Assembly: GCA_948146395.1 (NCBI GenBank)
Contig: OX411560.1
Span: 186,001-250,000 of the forward strand
DNA: 64,000 nt
Direction of reading: 5' to 3'
Source of the DNA: Fragum whitleyi
Taxonomy: Eukaryota; Mollusca; Bivalvia; Cardiida; Cardiidae
Shown here: piece after piece, positions 35,275 through 48,138 of the stretch
Layout: each line of letters starts with the position of its first letter
Numbering within the stretch: position 1 is the stretch's first letter
Translations under genes and position numbers: made by a program
Notes under the pieces: model-generated
The model's database searches: none
What the model saw: the letters and a program-made list of their open reading frames with translations, nothing else
Told to the model about the DNA's origin: nothing

Positions 35275-35935
35275 TCAAGAGGACCCATGTTCAATACCTG
35301 ATACTGGCACTCATCCTTTCCGACTATTTGTCTTCCACCAATGGGTTAATTATTATAGACCTATGAGGAATAGCAGCTGGTGGCTAGGAAAGGATACTGG
35401 TGTGAGAAATACAATTAAGTACATAGTGAAATTGACATTTAACTCAATCAAAACCATTCTAAATCGCTCACTCAGCACTCCATTTATTCATTCCAGACAC
35501 TCACTCAAACCATTCAAAAACACTCAAAACTCACTGAAAAACATATAACAACTGCGCTAAAAAAAAAAGCTGGGAAAAAAATCAGGATTTAACTTGCTAA
35601 ATTGAAATTGTAAGCTTCCAATAGGATCTTGAAGAAATAGGGAGCTTTCTATAGAACTTGCATGTATATATTTTACTCAAGGGAGGTAATCAATGTTGCT
35701 AATTTTGTTCATCCTGACAAAATTTGCAATACTGGATTACCTCCTATTAAATTCACTCACAAGTTGCTCCACACATTCATTCAATTTCATTTTTAAATCA
35801 TTCCATAATCATTTACCTTGTCAATTTCATGATGTTGTTAACTGTACCAATAATCCATTGTTAGGTGCTCCTGCCATCGCGATATAACTGAAAAGATTGT
35901 TGAAAAGGGGTTTTTAAACCGCATTCAAACAAAAC
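35275..35935 (+). mobile_element. SINE split by a MITE insertion
   Basis: The SINE body runs from 35275 to GAGAAATAC (35401-35411) and resumes at AATCCATTGTTAGGTGCTCC (35851), ending with GTTTTTAAACCGCATTC and an AAACAAAC tail at 35935. The interruption is the Tc1-like MITE at 35410-35846. In uninterrupted copies the two halves are contiguous (GAGAGAAATACCAGGAATCC). Confidence 0.8.
35410..35846 (+). mobile_element. Tc1/mariner-like MITE, best-preserved copy
   Basis: A 437-bp element between TA dinucleotides. The left terminus (TACAATTAAGTACATAGTGA, then AATTGACA) and the reverse complement of the right terminus (TACAGTTAACAACATCATGA, then AATTGACA) match over 28 bp with few mismatches. The interior has mirrored CATTC-rich arms and an inner inverted repeat (AAGGGAGGTAAT...ATTACCTCC). 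TA flanks and an ACAGTT-type terminus are typical of Tc1/mariner relatives (inference). Non-coding. Family copies: 41690, 42620, 45316, 48139, 49108, 49790 and 50807. Confidence 0.8.
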
Positions 35936-36355
35936 AAACAAATCTTAAAATACACATCATTGATTGTCAAAGCCAAAGTCAAGCTGTGAAGTTCATTTGA
36001 CAAGATTCTGTATCAAGGTCAAACTTCTAAAGAAATTGCCGTTTCTATGACATTAATGTTCTACAAATACATCTTTTTTTCTAAAGGAGTATGGCTCCAA
36101 TTAAAATGACCTTATTTTACAACATTTTTCAGTGAAAGAGTAAAATTTCCCAATTACTGCTTGAATTAAGGTTTAGTTACAGTAGTTTGCTTGCTCACTG
36201 ACAATATATTTGGTTTGATTTTACTGAATAAATTTTGGCAAAAAATTTGCAAATTGGAAACCAAAGGGCTAAAAATTTGAAAGTACCAAATGTTTGCCAA
36301 TTTTCTTTGGAAAAACTAAATCTAAAGACAAATCTGGTATGAAAGTGACATACAG

Positions 36356-36456
36356 GTGATGTAGGCCAAGATCAGACTGCACTTATGTGCAGGCTGATCT
36401 TTGTCTATACCTCCTGCTAAAGCAGGAATATTCCAGGATCAGCATGACATGGGTTA
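36356..36456. mobile_element. TTAACCCTTGTCAT family, right-half copy
   Basis: GATCAGACTGCAC-TATGTGCAGGCTGATC foldback, CCTCCTGCTAAAGCAGGAATATTCC foldback, and the end CAGCATGACATGGGTTA. The left end was not found. 35936-36355 and 36457-37130 hold no supported gene. Confidence 0.5.
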
Positions 36457-37130
36457 GGATTTGTGGATCTGGTAACCATGTTTTTGTCAAATTCAGGGAA
36501 GATGGGGTCTAACACATGCTACCTTATTTGGATCTGCACATACACATTCTGACTAGGAGCTTTATTCATATGACCTTCATGATGGTCTTTTGGTGCATGA
36601 TAAGTAACAATTGGATCTTCACTCAGTCATTTCTGTAAACTGCAGAAGACCTCAGATGTATATAAGAGGGATGGGTATGTAACAAAATTGTGCATTTTGT
36701 TAGGTGGAAACAGTGAAAACTGGCATAGAAACAACCAGCTTAGTCTTCATATTTGCATTTTTACAGAAAAAAAATGGCTGAAAAATCAGCCATGACAAAT
36801 CATTCTCATAAGTTAAATTTTTCAGCCGTTATTTAAGAATCTACAGATATTTATTTAAGGATACGATGGTTTCACATCAGTGACTTGAACAAGTAGGTTT
36901 GGCGGCGTCCACTCAAACTTTCGAGGGCTAACACTTTTTTAACTGCATCATCAAGCTTTTACAGGGTTTTCCCATAGTTTTTAAAAATAGTCCGCCTATG
37001 TACATCTGAGGTTGATCGTGAGATTGGCGGAGCGGTGTTCCAAATGGACAAGTAAAAGATTATCCCTAGATATCGGGTCTTTTCATTTTGCCAGTGCCTT
37101 TACTTTACTCTGACTTATGATAGTATCATT

Positions 37131-37362
37131 TGAGCCTGTGCGTTAAATTTCCAACGATTTGAAATGTTCATGACATTCAACTAATGACAAGAGTAGACAT
37201 TCACATACAGTAAATGTAAAGTTACATGATGGTCTACTGATGCTTTTAGACTTTATCTTCTTAGTGAATAGTGAAGACACTGGCCAGACTGCGTAGATGC
37301 ACAGGCTGGTCAGAGTCTTTGCTTTGCGCATATTTGAAATTGTTGGAAATCTCACACACTGG
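37131..37362 (+). mobile_element. MITE of the TGAGCCTGTGCG family, copy 2
   Basis: TGAGCCTGTGCGTTAAATTTCCAACGATTTGAAA at the left and TTTGAAATTGTTGGAAATCTCACACA at the right, with interior phrases shared with 26937-27173. Confidence 0.6.
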
Positions 37363-37854
37363 AAGTTGAAGATAAATCATATGATAATCTACCTTAATTT
37401 CTCGTTGATCTACCTTAATTTCTCAATAATCCACCAAAAAGCATTAAAGAAAGTGCAGGCTAACAAGAAAAGATACTTTTTTGCACTTGCTTTATGGTCC
37501 CTTCTCATTTGACAGACCACATCTATGCAAACTAAATTGAAATTATGCATTTTTAGCAAGTTTTTGTGTTTCTTCTTGAGTAAGTTTTACACTCTAATTG
37601 CTAAGATTGAGGGCATATTGTTTAACTGTTTTCTGTCGGCATAATGTTATATGTCATGGGTAAGCATCTGCTACAAAGGTTATGTGACAAGGTCATTTGT
37701 CAAGATTAGAGTTTTCATTAACACATCTTATTCATGTATGTTATAGATGGAGCAGAATTATATGGATTTACACTTAACTCTGTGAGTAAGGAGGCCATCA
37801 GACTCCCAACGTACAAAATCATTGAGTCCAAACTTAAAGTCAGGAGTTTGAGAG

Positions 37855-37930
37855 TAGAATGGTGAGAATATTGTTGAAAAAAGAAATTGCTTGTTAAAAG
37901 CATTTTTTTTCCACTATGTTCTCCCCCCAA
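37855..37930. mobile_element. Hairpin-core relic
   Basis: GAGAATATTGTTGAAAAAAGAAATTGCTTGTTAAAAGCA...CACTATGTTCTC is a decayed version of the TTAA-MITE core. No TTAA ends are present. Confidence 0.35.
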
Positions 37931-38003
37931 GAAAATATCTATTTCTTTCTATTTATTACTATATGCAATGAAATGATACTTTTAACACCTTGTTTTTCCT
38001 GAC

Positions 38004-38213
38004 AGTGGCACTCATTCTTTCCGACTATTTGTCTCTCACCAATGGGTTGATAATCGTAGACCTATGTGAGATAGCAGCTGGAGTCCAGGAAAGGATGTGG
38101 TGGTCGTAATGGATAGAGAAATAGCAGGAAACCATTGTTAGGTGTTCCAGCTTCTGCGATATTACTGAAAAAATGTTTAAAGGGGCATTAAACTCCATTC
38201 AATCAATCAATTA
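38004..38213 (+). mobile_element. tRNA-derived SINE lacking its head
   Basis: Starts at GACAGTGGCACTCATTCTTTCC and continues through the complete body to GGCATTAAACTCCATTCAATC with a short CAAT tail. Copies truncated at the 5' end fit target-primed reverse transcription. Confidence 0.75.
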
Positions 38214-38918
38214 ACAACTTTTTTAGTTAATGGATTTAAGATATTGGCAGAGAAGGGTTGTAGAGGAAACTACCTTGTACAATAGTTGTTGAAATATTCT
38301 CTCATATCATAAAGGTTTCAAGGGATTCTGATGGACTCCTCTAACTTGCAGTTAAAAGGACCCATTATTTGCAATTATACAGTGGTTTGCTATTAACAGT
38401 GTTGAAATTGGTTTAGCCTACTGTACAAACCTTATCCAAGGCAAATAGACTTTGCTTTCTAACTTACATTTTCCTTTGTTTATTGTAAAATGTACTATAT
38501 TATACATAGTATCTGATAAAAGATAACTTTTTTTTTTTGATAATTGAACAGTCTGTCTTTCTTTCAACCCATCCCATCAGTTTGTGTTCGGGACAAAAGA
38601 AGAAGAAATTTAAAATCTGACGGCGTATATTGGACAGGCATGATAGTTTTCCATTATGTTGCGAATGAAATGCCATGACTTAAACGTTGTCGGAATATAA
38701 CCTTTTGGCACATATTTGTTATAAAAAGTTATGAAACAAACGCCAGAATAACGTCATTTTGAACGGAGGAATAACGTCATTTTAGTATTGATCCCCATTA
38801 GACAGTCTCCATAAGACAAGCCAACGTTTGTCTGTTTGTTCGGGTAAGACTAACTCAAACCATTGGCGTCACCTCCAAAATTATTTGCATAGAAAAGGTG
38901 CTGTTCAAAAAGTTGGAT

Positions 38919-39146
38919 TAACCCTTTGCTGTTTAATCCCTGCTTTTTACGTGCCTGTGATTTTATTATTGAGAAAACATTGTGAAAAAAGAAGAAATTG
39001 CTTCTGATAAGCAATTTCTTCTTTTTCCACACTATTTTCTACCCTACCGGATGGTTATTTTTCAAATTGAATCCACTTTAAATTTTCGTCTGCAAAACCT
39101 TTGAATTTGGACAGGTCCAAAATTTTGTTAATCAGGAAAGGGTTAA
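38919..39146 (+). mobile_element. TTAA MITE with hairpin core, copy 3
   Basis: TTAACCCTTTGCTGTTTAAT to ATCAGGAAAGGGTTAA, 228 bp, same orientation and structure as copy 1. Confidence 0.8.
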
Positions 39147-39502
39147 ATGCTTCTGTGAATTTAAAGGAAATCAAAGTTCATTTTCTTTAGATAGTAGACC
39201 AAAAATAGTTCCACAACATTTTGGAAGAAATAAACTTTAATAGTGTTAACTGAGGTTTTCTAATGATTTTCATTGGGAAACCTCGGTCAACAATGTGAAA
39301 GATCATGAGCTCCATAATATAGCAGGACTTGTACGCTTCCACTACCTATATACCTGTTCCCACTAATTTAAAGCATTGTGTATTGTATGAAAAAAAATAT
39401 ATCTAAAAAGTGTGGCATATCTAACACAATTTTTACACTTCACAAATTTAAAAATTAAAAAAAAGTGTCCACGCAGAAAACGCTGAAAAAGGAGAGCTTC
39501 CG

Positions 39503-40330
39503 TTTTTATACGCCCGGGATCACCCGTGGTGTACGGTTGTCCGGGCGTCCAGCGGCATCCACTTCTTTGTCCGGAGCATAACTCTGTCACTTGAGGTCCG
39601 ATGGACTGATGGCCAAACTTGGCAATTGTATTCTTCTCATCATTGCGGAGTGCAGTTCACAAGAACCATAACTCAACCTGGCCTATTTTTTGAGTTATTG
39701 CCCTATGTTGTTTTTCAGACTTGAATCTTGTCCAGAGTATATCTCTTTAAGTATAATAGCTAGGATCATGAAACTTCATGGGTGTATAGATCTCACCAAG
39801 GGGGAGTGCAGTGCACAAGAACCATAACTCTACCTGGCCTATTTTTTTAGTTATTGCCCTTTGTTGTTTTTCAGACTTGAATCTTGTCCGGAGTAAATCT
39901 CTTAAAGTATAATAGCTAGGATCATGAAACTTCATGGGTGTATAGATGTCATCAAGGGGGAGTGCAGTGCACAAGAACCATAACTCTACCTGGCCTATTT
40001 TTTGAGTTATTGCTCTTTGTTGTTATTCAGACTAGAATCTTGTCCGGAGTATATCTCTCAAAGTATAATAGCTAGGATTATGAAACTTCATGGGTGTATA
40101 GATGTCATCAAGGGGGAGTGCAGTGTACAAGAACCATAATTCTACCTGGTCTATTTTTTTAGTTATTGCCCTTTGTTGTTTTTCATACTAGAATCTTGTC
40201 CGGAGTATATCTCTAAAAGTATGATAGCTAGGATTATGAAACTTTATGAGTGCAAAAAATATTCATTCAAAATAACCTCAGTTCTATTCAAACCCGCGGT
40301 TAATACTAAGCAGTGTGACGGGCGTATCTT
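39503..40330 (+). repeat. Element with four 156-bp tandem monomers
   Basis: GGAGTGCAGT-CACAAGAACC starts at 39647, 39803, 39959 and 40115, an exact 156-bp period. Each unit carries GTTATTGCCCT-TGTTGTTTTTCA and ATAGCTAGGAT-ATGAAACTT. The head contains TATACGCCCGGGATCACCCGTGG and the tail TGTGACGGGCGTATCTTGTGA, so CGCCC/GGGCG sequences face each other at the ends. Non-coding. Confidence 0.85.
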
Positions 40331-40737
40331 GTGACAATTTGGCACCTTGTTAGAGATTTAGCGGTTTTTTCAGCCAGCAGAGCGATACAGGCTCTCTTGG
40401 GCCTCTTGTCATTTACCGAATCCATGTGATCGTGAAATTAAGCAGATTAAAGTCATATGTATTTGGAGAAAAATGGGACACCCCTCTCTCTGCTCGCTTT
40501 CATAAACTCCAATAATTAGACATAATCTCTAGCGAATGAACTTGAAAACCAAAATTCAAAACTATTTAGTTGAATGTAGTTTTGACATTTGGCAAAAAAC
40601 GAGTTCCTTGTGGTTAAATGGACAATGCTTCAGAATAATGTCCATGGTCTGAGCTTCAAATCACGGGCGCGTCGCTGATCACATGGGTAGGCAAGATATT
40701 TCAAATCCGTTTGCATAGAACTTGGGATGTCCAAAAA

Positions 40738-40960
40738 CATAGGTGTTACTAGGATTTTGAAATATATGCGCACTCAGAAGGCGACCAACACAGAATATAT
40801 AGGACAAAGGTAATATCGATGGCTCAGCGCGAAACAGTTGTAACTCCCTATAAACATATAGTTACCTCTGTAACACGCTGAGCCATCGATATGTGGACTG
40901 TGACAAAAAAAATGAATGTCCTCCGTCAGCCCCCTTTTCTATGGAGCGTTGCTGAATAAT
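40738..40960 (+). mobile_element. ATAGGCGTAACTAGG family, copy with foldback insert
   Basis: Matches 12078-12300, interrupted at 40813-40892 by an 80-bp foldback. 40331-40737 shows no gene. Confidence 0.55.
40813..40892. mobile_element. Tiny foldback element (ATGGCTCAG family), copy 2
   Basis: The left arm ATATCGATGGCTCAGCG and the right arm CGCTGAGCCATCGATAT are perfect 17-bp inverted repeats, followed inward by CAGTTGTAACT / AGTTACctcTG. The homologous copy at 12.1 kb lacks this insertion, which fixes it as a discrete mobile unit. Confidence 0.7.
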
Positions 40961-40984
40961 CAAAATATCGTAACTACAGTTTCG

Positions 40985-41091
40985 ACAAAACGATGCAAAA
41001 AGTTCTCCAATTGTACCCTGCTTTTACGTGCACTTACATACAAAGCGGGGTATGTTTGGAAAACTGTTTGCACCGTTTTGTCATCCTGAAC
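40985..41091. mobile_element. ACAAAACGGTGCAAA foldback, copy 1
   Basis: The arms ACAAAACGATGCAAAAAGTT and AACTGTTTGCACCGTTTTGT pair at about 18 of 20 positions. The interior holds TACCCTGCTTTTACGTGCAC and AAAGCGGGGTATG, again complementary. A homologue lies at 63059-63156. Confidence 0.55.
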
Positions 41092-41689
41092 GCAGGGCCG
41101 GACATCAACTCAGTGTTAGAGGACCGTTTAAATGTTCGACATGTTTGAGAACGTGACTTTCTTCGATAAACCACGTGACCTCAAATCTCGATTCTCTCCG
41201 AACACTGAAATACTTTACGAACAAATTAGAGAGATAAGAATATTTTTACGCTCCTTTTAATTTATATATTTATTTATTTATTTGTGGAATTGAGGATTGA
41301 GAATGAAAATAAGTTTTTCATTTATACACCAATCGACGATCGATATTGTAGTGGGTATGTCTTTTTTGTTTAATGCCACTTTAGCTCTTATTATATTATA
41401 AGAAGTACCTCAACGCAAACAATATGGTTGATCTTGTTTTATCTTCAAGGTCAATGCTAGTAATTTGTTCAGCGACCTATTTATGATCGCTATTATGACA
41501 ATAATATTGCCAAATATCTTGTTCCAGATTTCACTTTCACATTTTTTTAATTAATAAATTTATGTATTTAGCAGATGTTGATACACATATGTGCAGTCGG
41601 ACCAGTTCAGTCTGAACCACCTGTTTTACCTTTCAATCCGGAGAAGTCTGAGAGTTCTTTTTACATGATTAATTCTGACTCACTGTTAG

Positions 41690-42125
41690 TTCACTGAAAC
41701 GCTCCCATCATTCATTCCAAACACTCACTCAAATCGATAAAAAAAACTCTCCGAAATCATTTGAAAACAGTTCGAAATCCTTCAAGAAGTTCAGCAGTTA
41801 ACTCAAATCGATATAAATAATCTGCGATGTTTTTTTGGATGGTGTAGATTTTAAAGTGTCCGGTTTGATCAAGAAGACACAAAGATAGAAAAGGTACGTA
41901 AATTTTATTAAAGGGATGTAAACAAGTATCGGTGTTTTTTTTTTTTTTTTGTTTTTTTTTTTTTGTTTGTTTTTTTTTTTTTTTTTTTAATTTTGTTCAT
42001 CTTTAACAACATGAGTGATTTTGGGTTACCTCCCTTTAAATTCACTCAAACACACTCATTCAATTTCATTCCATAATTATTCGAAATTCATTCATTTTGT
42101 CAACTTCACGATGTTTTTAATTGTA
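41690..42125 (+). mobile_element. Tc1-like MITE copy with poly-T interior
   Basis: Shares CATTCATTCCAAACACTCACTCAAATCGAT, the GTGTAGATTTTAAAGTGTCCG segment, and the right terminus TTGTCAACTTCACGATGTTTTTAATTGTA. A T-rich run (41938-41988) interrupts the centre. The left terminus is degraded. Confidence 0.6.
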
Positions 42126-42164
42126 AGGAACTCTTAAAAATGACTATTTAAGACGCAAATTCAT

Positions 42165-42450
42165 CAAGGGCGTAACTACCATGTCGCAATTTACGCAAGT
42201 GCGTAAAAGAAATAACCCTCTGTTGAAAAATATCGTTGATAAATGATCAATGATCATAACATCGACACTTCAGCTTATTCAAGCTGTACTTACGATGTTT
42301 GCTTATTCACCAATGCTGAAATCATGAAAAGGGAGCGGACAGAGGGCATTCATCTTTTGTCCCAGTCCACATATCGCCTATGCTATGCATACTTTTTGTC
42401 GCTTTCTGAGTACGTGTAAATTTCAAAGTCCTAGATACGCCTATGTTTAT
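42165..42450 (-). mobile_element. ATAGGCGTAACTAGG family, inverted copy
   Basis: GGGCGTAACTACC...CGCAATTTACGCAAGTGCGTAAAAGAAATAA through to CAAAGTCCTAGATACGCCTAT is the reverse complement of 12078-12500, with the AAAGATGAATGCCCTC phrase present. Confidence 0.6.
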
Positions 42451-42619
42451 TCTATTGAAGGTCAACCTTTAAACAAAAAATAAAGAGAGATTATTTGGTT
42501 ATTCCAGAATTGCATAAGGCGAGTAGATTTGACTGCGCAAATCGCCTAGACAGACAAGGTTTATACTTTTCGCGCTTCATGTATGGTCCCTTGTCGTCTG
42601 GTTTGTCATGACCAGAAAA

Positions 42620-43062
42620 TATAGTTAAGAACATCGTGAAATGACAAGATAGACGATTTTGTAATGAAATATGAATAAAATTGAATGATTGTGTAGAGTG
42701 AGTTTTGATTGAAATTGAAGGGAGATAATCCAGTATTGCTAATTTTGTTCAGGATCAACAAAATTAGCGATATCTGTTACCTCGCTTTAATAAAATATTC
42801 TTCCTTTTTCTGTTTGTGCGTCTTTGTGGACTAATCGGATACTTTAAAATCCACACTAGCCAATATAATCTTAGAATAATTCGATAGATTTTAATTAAAT
42901 AGTAGTCGTATTGAATTTTTTCGAAATGTTTTCAATTGATTTTGAAACGTTTTTAATCGATCTGAGTAAATGTTTGTAATGGATGAATGGAGCAATGAGT
43001 GAATGATTTACAATGAATTTGATCGGAATAGGGGCAACTTTCACGATTTTTTAAACTTTGTA
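42620..43062 (-). mobile_element. Tc1-like MITE, inverted copy
   Basis: The termini TATAGTTAAGAACATCGTGAAATGAC and CAACTTTCACGATTTTTTAAACTTTGTA frame 443 bp. The inner palindrome GCTAATTTTGTTCAGGATCAACAAAATTAGCG is nearly perfect. Same family as 35410-35846. Confidence 0.75.
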
Positions 43063-43183
43063 TAGGGTTGCTCGATTCCTAGGTTTAATTGATCCTTTCC
43101 GCGCATCTCAAGGTTTCTATTTTTGATAGAACATTAAACGTTGAGGGACCGACATTTGATTGTAAGCACTACAGAATTATCAA

Positions 43184-44095
<912 letters not shown>

Positions 44096-44109
44096 TATTA
44101 AAACGAGTT

Positions 44110-45260
44110 TGAAATTGAAACAAAATGATTTTATATGTGTGTGGTATCCACCAATTTTTTTGCATTGTAATTGATTTAAAATGTGTTTTTATTTTGTAAT
44201 TGAAACATTTTTTTTATTTTTCATCTTCTTTGTTAGTTTGCGCTCAAAGTAGTCCCACAAAAAAAATCTGTCACATCTTGGGAAAATATTTACATTTTTT
44301 GGTTTATGGTGTTAAATTTTAAGATATGAAGAGAAAATCTTTTGAATTCATCGAGGTATAAAACTAAAAAAAAACATATGACACTCATGTATGAATCCGC
44401 TTCGCAAATCCACACAGTGTGATAAGGTTTTTATTTTCATTCCGGTATGAATTAAAAAAAATCTCTTTTATAAATAACAATAAGAATATATGTCCGAGCA
44501 TTTGTTTACTTGTCTGAAAGTAAATGAAAATGGCCTGTATTCAGGATAACGAAGCAGAGCGAGCTGAACAGGGCATTCGCGGGAACCTTCGGCGATTCTA
44601 CGAAATAGACCTCGTCCTTAATGTCGCACGTGGGATAATATGACGCCACAAATATCACCGAAGATGACTTTGCGAAAAACAAAATCAACAAAAAGTTAAA
44701 ACTTGGCATTTTATTACTTGATAACTGCGTTTTGTTTTCAAATTATAACATGCCAAAAAGATGTTCACGGATGAATTAGAAAGCATTTTCAAGATGTGTT
44801 TTACTTCAAACGTATTAACCGAAGTACCCCTTGAGACCTAATTACCTTAACAATGACGCAAAATTACTACAATTACGTCCGAGGTACTTTTTAGTTTTCG
44901 GAAAAGACCGAGCGAAGTTCCAAATGCGCACAATAGTAAAAAGGAACCGTAGAGTAAATGAAATCGTGAACTGGACTGTGAAAAAACCGAAATATACGTT
45001 TTTTTTCACGATGAATGCATACGTTTACCACCAAATTCCCGACTGATGCATGAATACATGTTGAAACTGCTAGTGCGGTCGTTTTCTTTGGCGTTCAGTG
45101 TCTCGGTGTTATCATTGAACACGGTTTAGACCTCACGCTTTGGTCGCCTTCTAGAAACTGATGAACTTTGGCCGTCTAAGTCTTATATCTCGGTCAAACG
45201 TAAGGTGAACATTATTCCTTAATTCAATTTTGATTAAAAAAACACAAAGCAAATACACCT
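44110..45260. other. Intergenic, no gene called
   Basis: 44330-44480 holds a piece of the TCATACC family. A 67-codon minus-strand frame (44506-44709) begins with a hydrophobic stretch, but I cannot connect it to any further exon. Nothing else is supported. Confidence 0.35.
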
Positions 45261-45268
45261 TGTTTCAG

Positions 45269-45328
45269 TCTTGGGTTCCGAAGAGCATAGCACAAGCGAG
45301 TGTCCCAAGTGCGAAATTTGTAAAGTTG
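45269..45328 (+). pseudogene. Candidate cysteine-rich exon cut by a MITE
   Basis: The acceptor CACCTTGTTTCAG is followed in phase 1 by a short segment ending STSECPKCEICKVG, then GGTAACATCG. The Cys pattern and phase resemble the first exon of the three-finger domains downstream (phase 1 start, C-x2-C), but the sequence GTTGGTAACATCGTGAAATTGAC that cuts it off is the terminus of the Tc1-like MITE. It could be a remnant of an upstream three-finger exon or chance; no partner exons were found nearby. Confidence 0.3.
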
Positions 45329-45510
45329 GTAACATCGTGAAATTGACAGTAATTATGATCAATACCGTTCAAAATCAATCGCTCAGCGCCCCAATCATTC
45401 ATTCCGAACACTCACTGAAATCGACCAAAATCGTTCCGAAATACATTGTAGTTCAAACAAGCTTCAATCAACAATTTGAAATCAAAGCACTGAAAGTACT
45501 GATGGTGAAC
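45316..45510 (+). mobile_element. Tc1-like MITE, left half
   Basis: GTTGGTAACATCGTGAAATTGACAG, CAATCGCTCAGCGCCCCAATCATTCATTCC and ACACTCACTGAAATCGAC match the left half of the family. The right half is absent. Confidence 0.6.
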
Positions 45511-45539
45511 GAACCTGATGGTATTCTAGAGTGATATAT

Positions 45540-47880
45540 TGAATTCAATTAGAAAAGAGATATTATGAATGTAAAAAAAAAGAAAAATAAAAAAAAATAA
45601 AAAATAGGGAAATTGTCTCGACAAAATTTCCGTTATTTGCAAATTCAAAGAAAGGGAAAGAGAGGGAAAATCCTGTTAGAATAATAATTGTTAGAATATG
45701 AGTTGTTACTCTGTGAAAATTTCTTTTACACGTTTGAAATAGGTACATTTATTAATTAAACATAAATGGAAAGAAAGATTTAGTCCTTTTTAAAACTGTC
45801 TTCAACCTATATTCAATGGTGTTTGTTTTTACAAAGGTAATTGATATCATGTTTAAGCTTAATTCAATTAGATAAATTGTTGTATTTTTTTTAACTTTTT
45901 TTTATCTATCTTTGTTTCTTCTCAGAGGATGAAAAGGTCTTTGAGTACCAAGCAAAGAAACACCTATGAATATCAGTCAGTCCTGAACTTTGCTCATTGA
46001 TTAAAGTCATGATTTTTAACTTATTAATAGTATTTTAAACCATAACCTAAGAGATTTATTTTTATCATATCTGAAGCCAAAACCACTTCCGTGGTTGACA
46101 CTTATGTCGTTATTCAATTTTAAAACACATGCTATCTGCAGGATGAGAAATATTTAGGAATAGATAAAAGGAGGTCTAATGCCCTATTAGTATAATTCAT
46201 AGATAATTTCTGTTTAAGGTTTAGAAATTAAAGTATAAATTTTTATATCAAATAATTGTTTCATAGTAAATTGCATACTTAAAGTCTTTATAATTATTAT
46301 TTTTGTAATCTAATTTCCACATCAAAAGCGAATAAGAATCTTATTTAAGAAATTTATCTTTTCAAAAGGAGGTAACAATTGCATAGCTATGTCTGACAAA
46401 TAGTATAAGTATAATACAAAGTTTTTTCCTCCCGACTTTCTTCCCAATAAGAATTGAGAATCCTTACAATTGTTGGTTTATTTTTTGCACGAGAACCTAT
46501 TTTTTACTAGCTAGTTTTTGCTTAAACTGTAGTTAACCAATTCTAAACGTATTTTGGGAAGGATGGGGCCAGTTCTTTTCATCGATTAAGATTTTTATGA
46601 TTTCTGTTAAAAACGCAATGACTTTTCCAGATTAATTTAACAACTAAACTCGCCTGTCGAATTGTAAACAAGTGCATGGCAAATCTAGTCCCCCCTTGAC
46701 CACGGCAATATCTACTCGTCAATTGGAGTGGTATCTAGGGTTGAATATTTAGCTATCATTTATTTAATTTTCAAATAAAATTTTGAATTGATATGGTTTT
46801 ACAGATTGCAAAAAAAAAGTGCCTGTCCCATTTGGTATTCGCCAATGTTCGCTTCTGAGACAGACGAATACGATACGTTTTCGCTAGGATCAAGATTTTC
46901 GGTTCCCGAATATTCGAGTGTATCCTTACTGCCCTACTTCAGCCATCGCAATTTTACAGAAAAATGTTAATAGCGGCGTTCATCCCTATTCAAATAAAGG
47001 GTACAAGAAAAATTGTGCATGTAAAACACGTGTCGAATAATTCTTAAACCCGTCTCGAGACTGACTGTCGCGTGTTGAAAAGTTATGTAAAACCGTGTTA
47101 CCGTTTCTAATGACACAAGGTGTCTTGATGTGTCATTCGTCTGAACTCGGCCGATTCTGTAACCTACATTTAAATCGGAGACGTGGGAGATCGCCCGAGT
47201 ATTGCCGAATGAAAGTTCAAGAGGACATGACCTAAATAAACAAATATTTCCGGCTAATTACTACAAGTTGCACCAGCGAAGGCTTGAGTCAAAAACATAG
47301 TATCTGTCTCTACGGTGTTTAGACACAAACTTTGTTTTTGCTCTAAACTCTCGACAAGCTTACGCCGATCAAAAATTCCCTTGATAAACATTGCAAGATC
47401 ATTTTGTGTTTTTCAAGGCGAATTTTCATTATCTTCACTTGATGAAGAATACTAGAAACACGCCATTAAGGAAAAAGACCGTGGTTTTGCAGAGAAAAAT
47501 CTTGAAAGATACTAAATTGAATCTTAAGAGGCACTACTTTATTTCGAATGTATTAACATCCTACAGGATTTTCCTGACATGGTATATAACACTGGTGAAC
47601 GACGTTCGTTCACCAAAAAATGATACTTGGATGGCTTTTGATTTGCGTGATAAGAAAAAAATTGATTTATTGGAATACTTTAATATTAATCATTGGTCAC
47701 GTGTTTTTAAAATACCCATATTGAGTAGATTTTTAACATTTTTGTCGCCATACCATGCGGGCAAGGACGCTCACCATTAGCACTTTCAGCGCTTTGAATT
47801 TTCTATATGTCCGAAGACAAAATAACGTTCACGAAGTTGAGTCAGTGAATCATGTCGTCATGTGTCAGCGATAATTGAAT
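45540..47880. other. Region upstream of the modular gene, first exon not found
   Basis: AT-rich. A 129-codon plus-strand frame (47391-47780) is lysine-rich without recognisable domain or splice partner. Because the hydrophobic exon at 47904 needs an upstream exon ending in phase 1, the start codon and promoter may lie here, but I cannot pick them. Confidence 0.3.
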
Positions 47881-47903
47881 TTTTTAATTCTATAATATTT
47901 CAG

Positions 47904-47951
47904 GTTGCTTTTGTTTTCTTATTTGTGTGTCGCACCTAGTTGATTCTCTAG
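47904..47951 (+). CDS. Modular gene: probable signal-peptide exon
   Basis: A 48-nt exon between the acceptor CTATAATATTTCAG and the consensus donor CTAG|GTAAGT, phase 1 on both sides, encoding CFCFLICVSHLVDSLG when joined to the next exon. The hydrophobic run followed by a small, polar exit matches the second half of a secretory signal peptide, and it joins in phase to the first three-finger exon, whose own start is the usual N terminus of such domains. The initiator Met must come from an upstream exon that I could not locate. Signal function is inference; the splice sites and phase are visible. Confidence 0.5.
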
Positions 47952-48138
47952 GTAAGTATTTTTTATTTTAAATTATGTTTTATTCTAATTTATTCATTTA
48001 TCTTTCGACTTCATCAATTCGTAAGATAAAACACTGTCAAACATTTCGAACCACAGTTTACAGTTAAAACATCATAAAAAGAGAAACGCGTTCCAATCAA
48101 ATCATTCTAGCAGTTTCGCTGTCTATCTTTTCGAATAT

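Noticed and set aside
41938..41994. Poly-T run as a retrogene or poly-A tail mark
   Set aside because: It lies inside a recognisable MITE copy and is interrupted by G; simple slippage expansion is the easier explanation.
44506..44709. 67-codon minus-strand frame with a hydrophobic N terminus
   Set aside because: Looks signal-peptide-like, but no partner exon or domain could be found.
47391..47780. 129-codon lysine-rich plus-strand frame before the modular gene
   Set aside because: No recognisable domain, no consensus donor in a frame that would join the 47904 exon; plausible by chance in AT-rich DNA. Kept only as a gap note.
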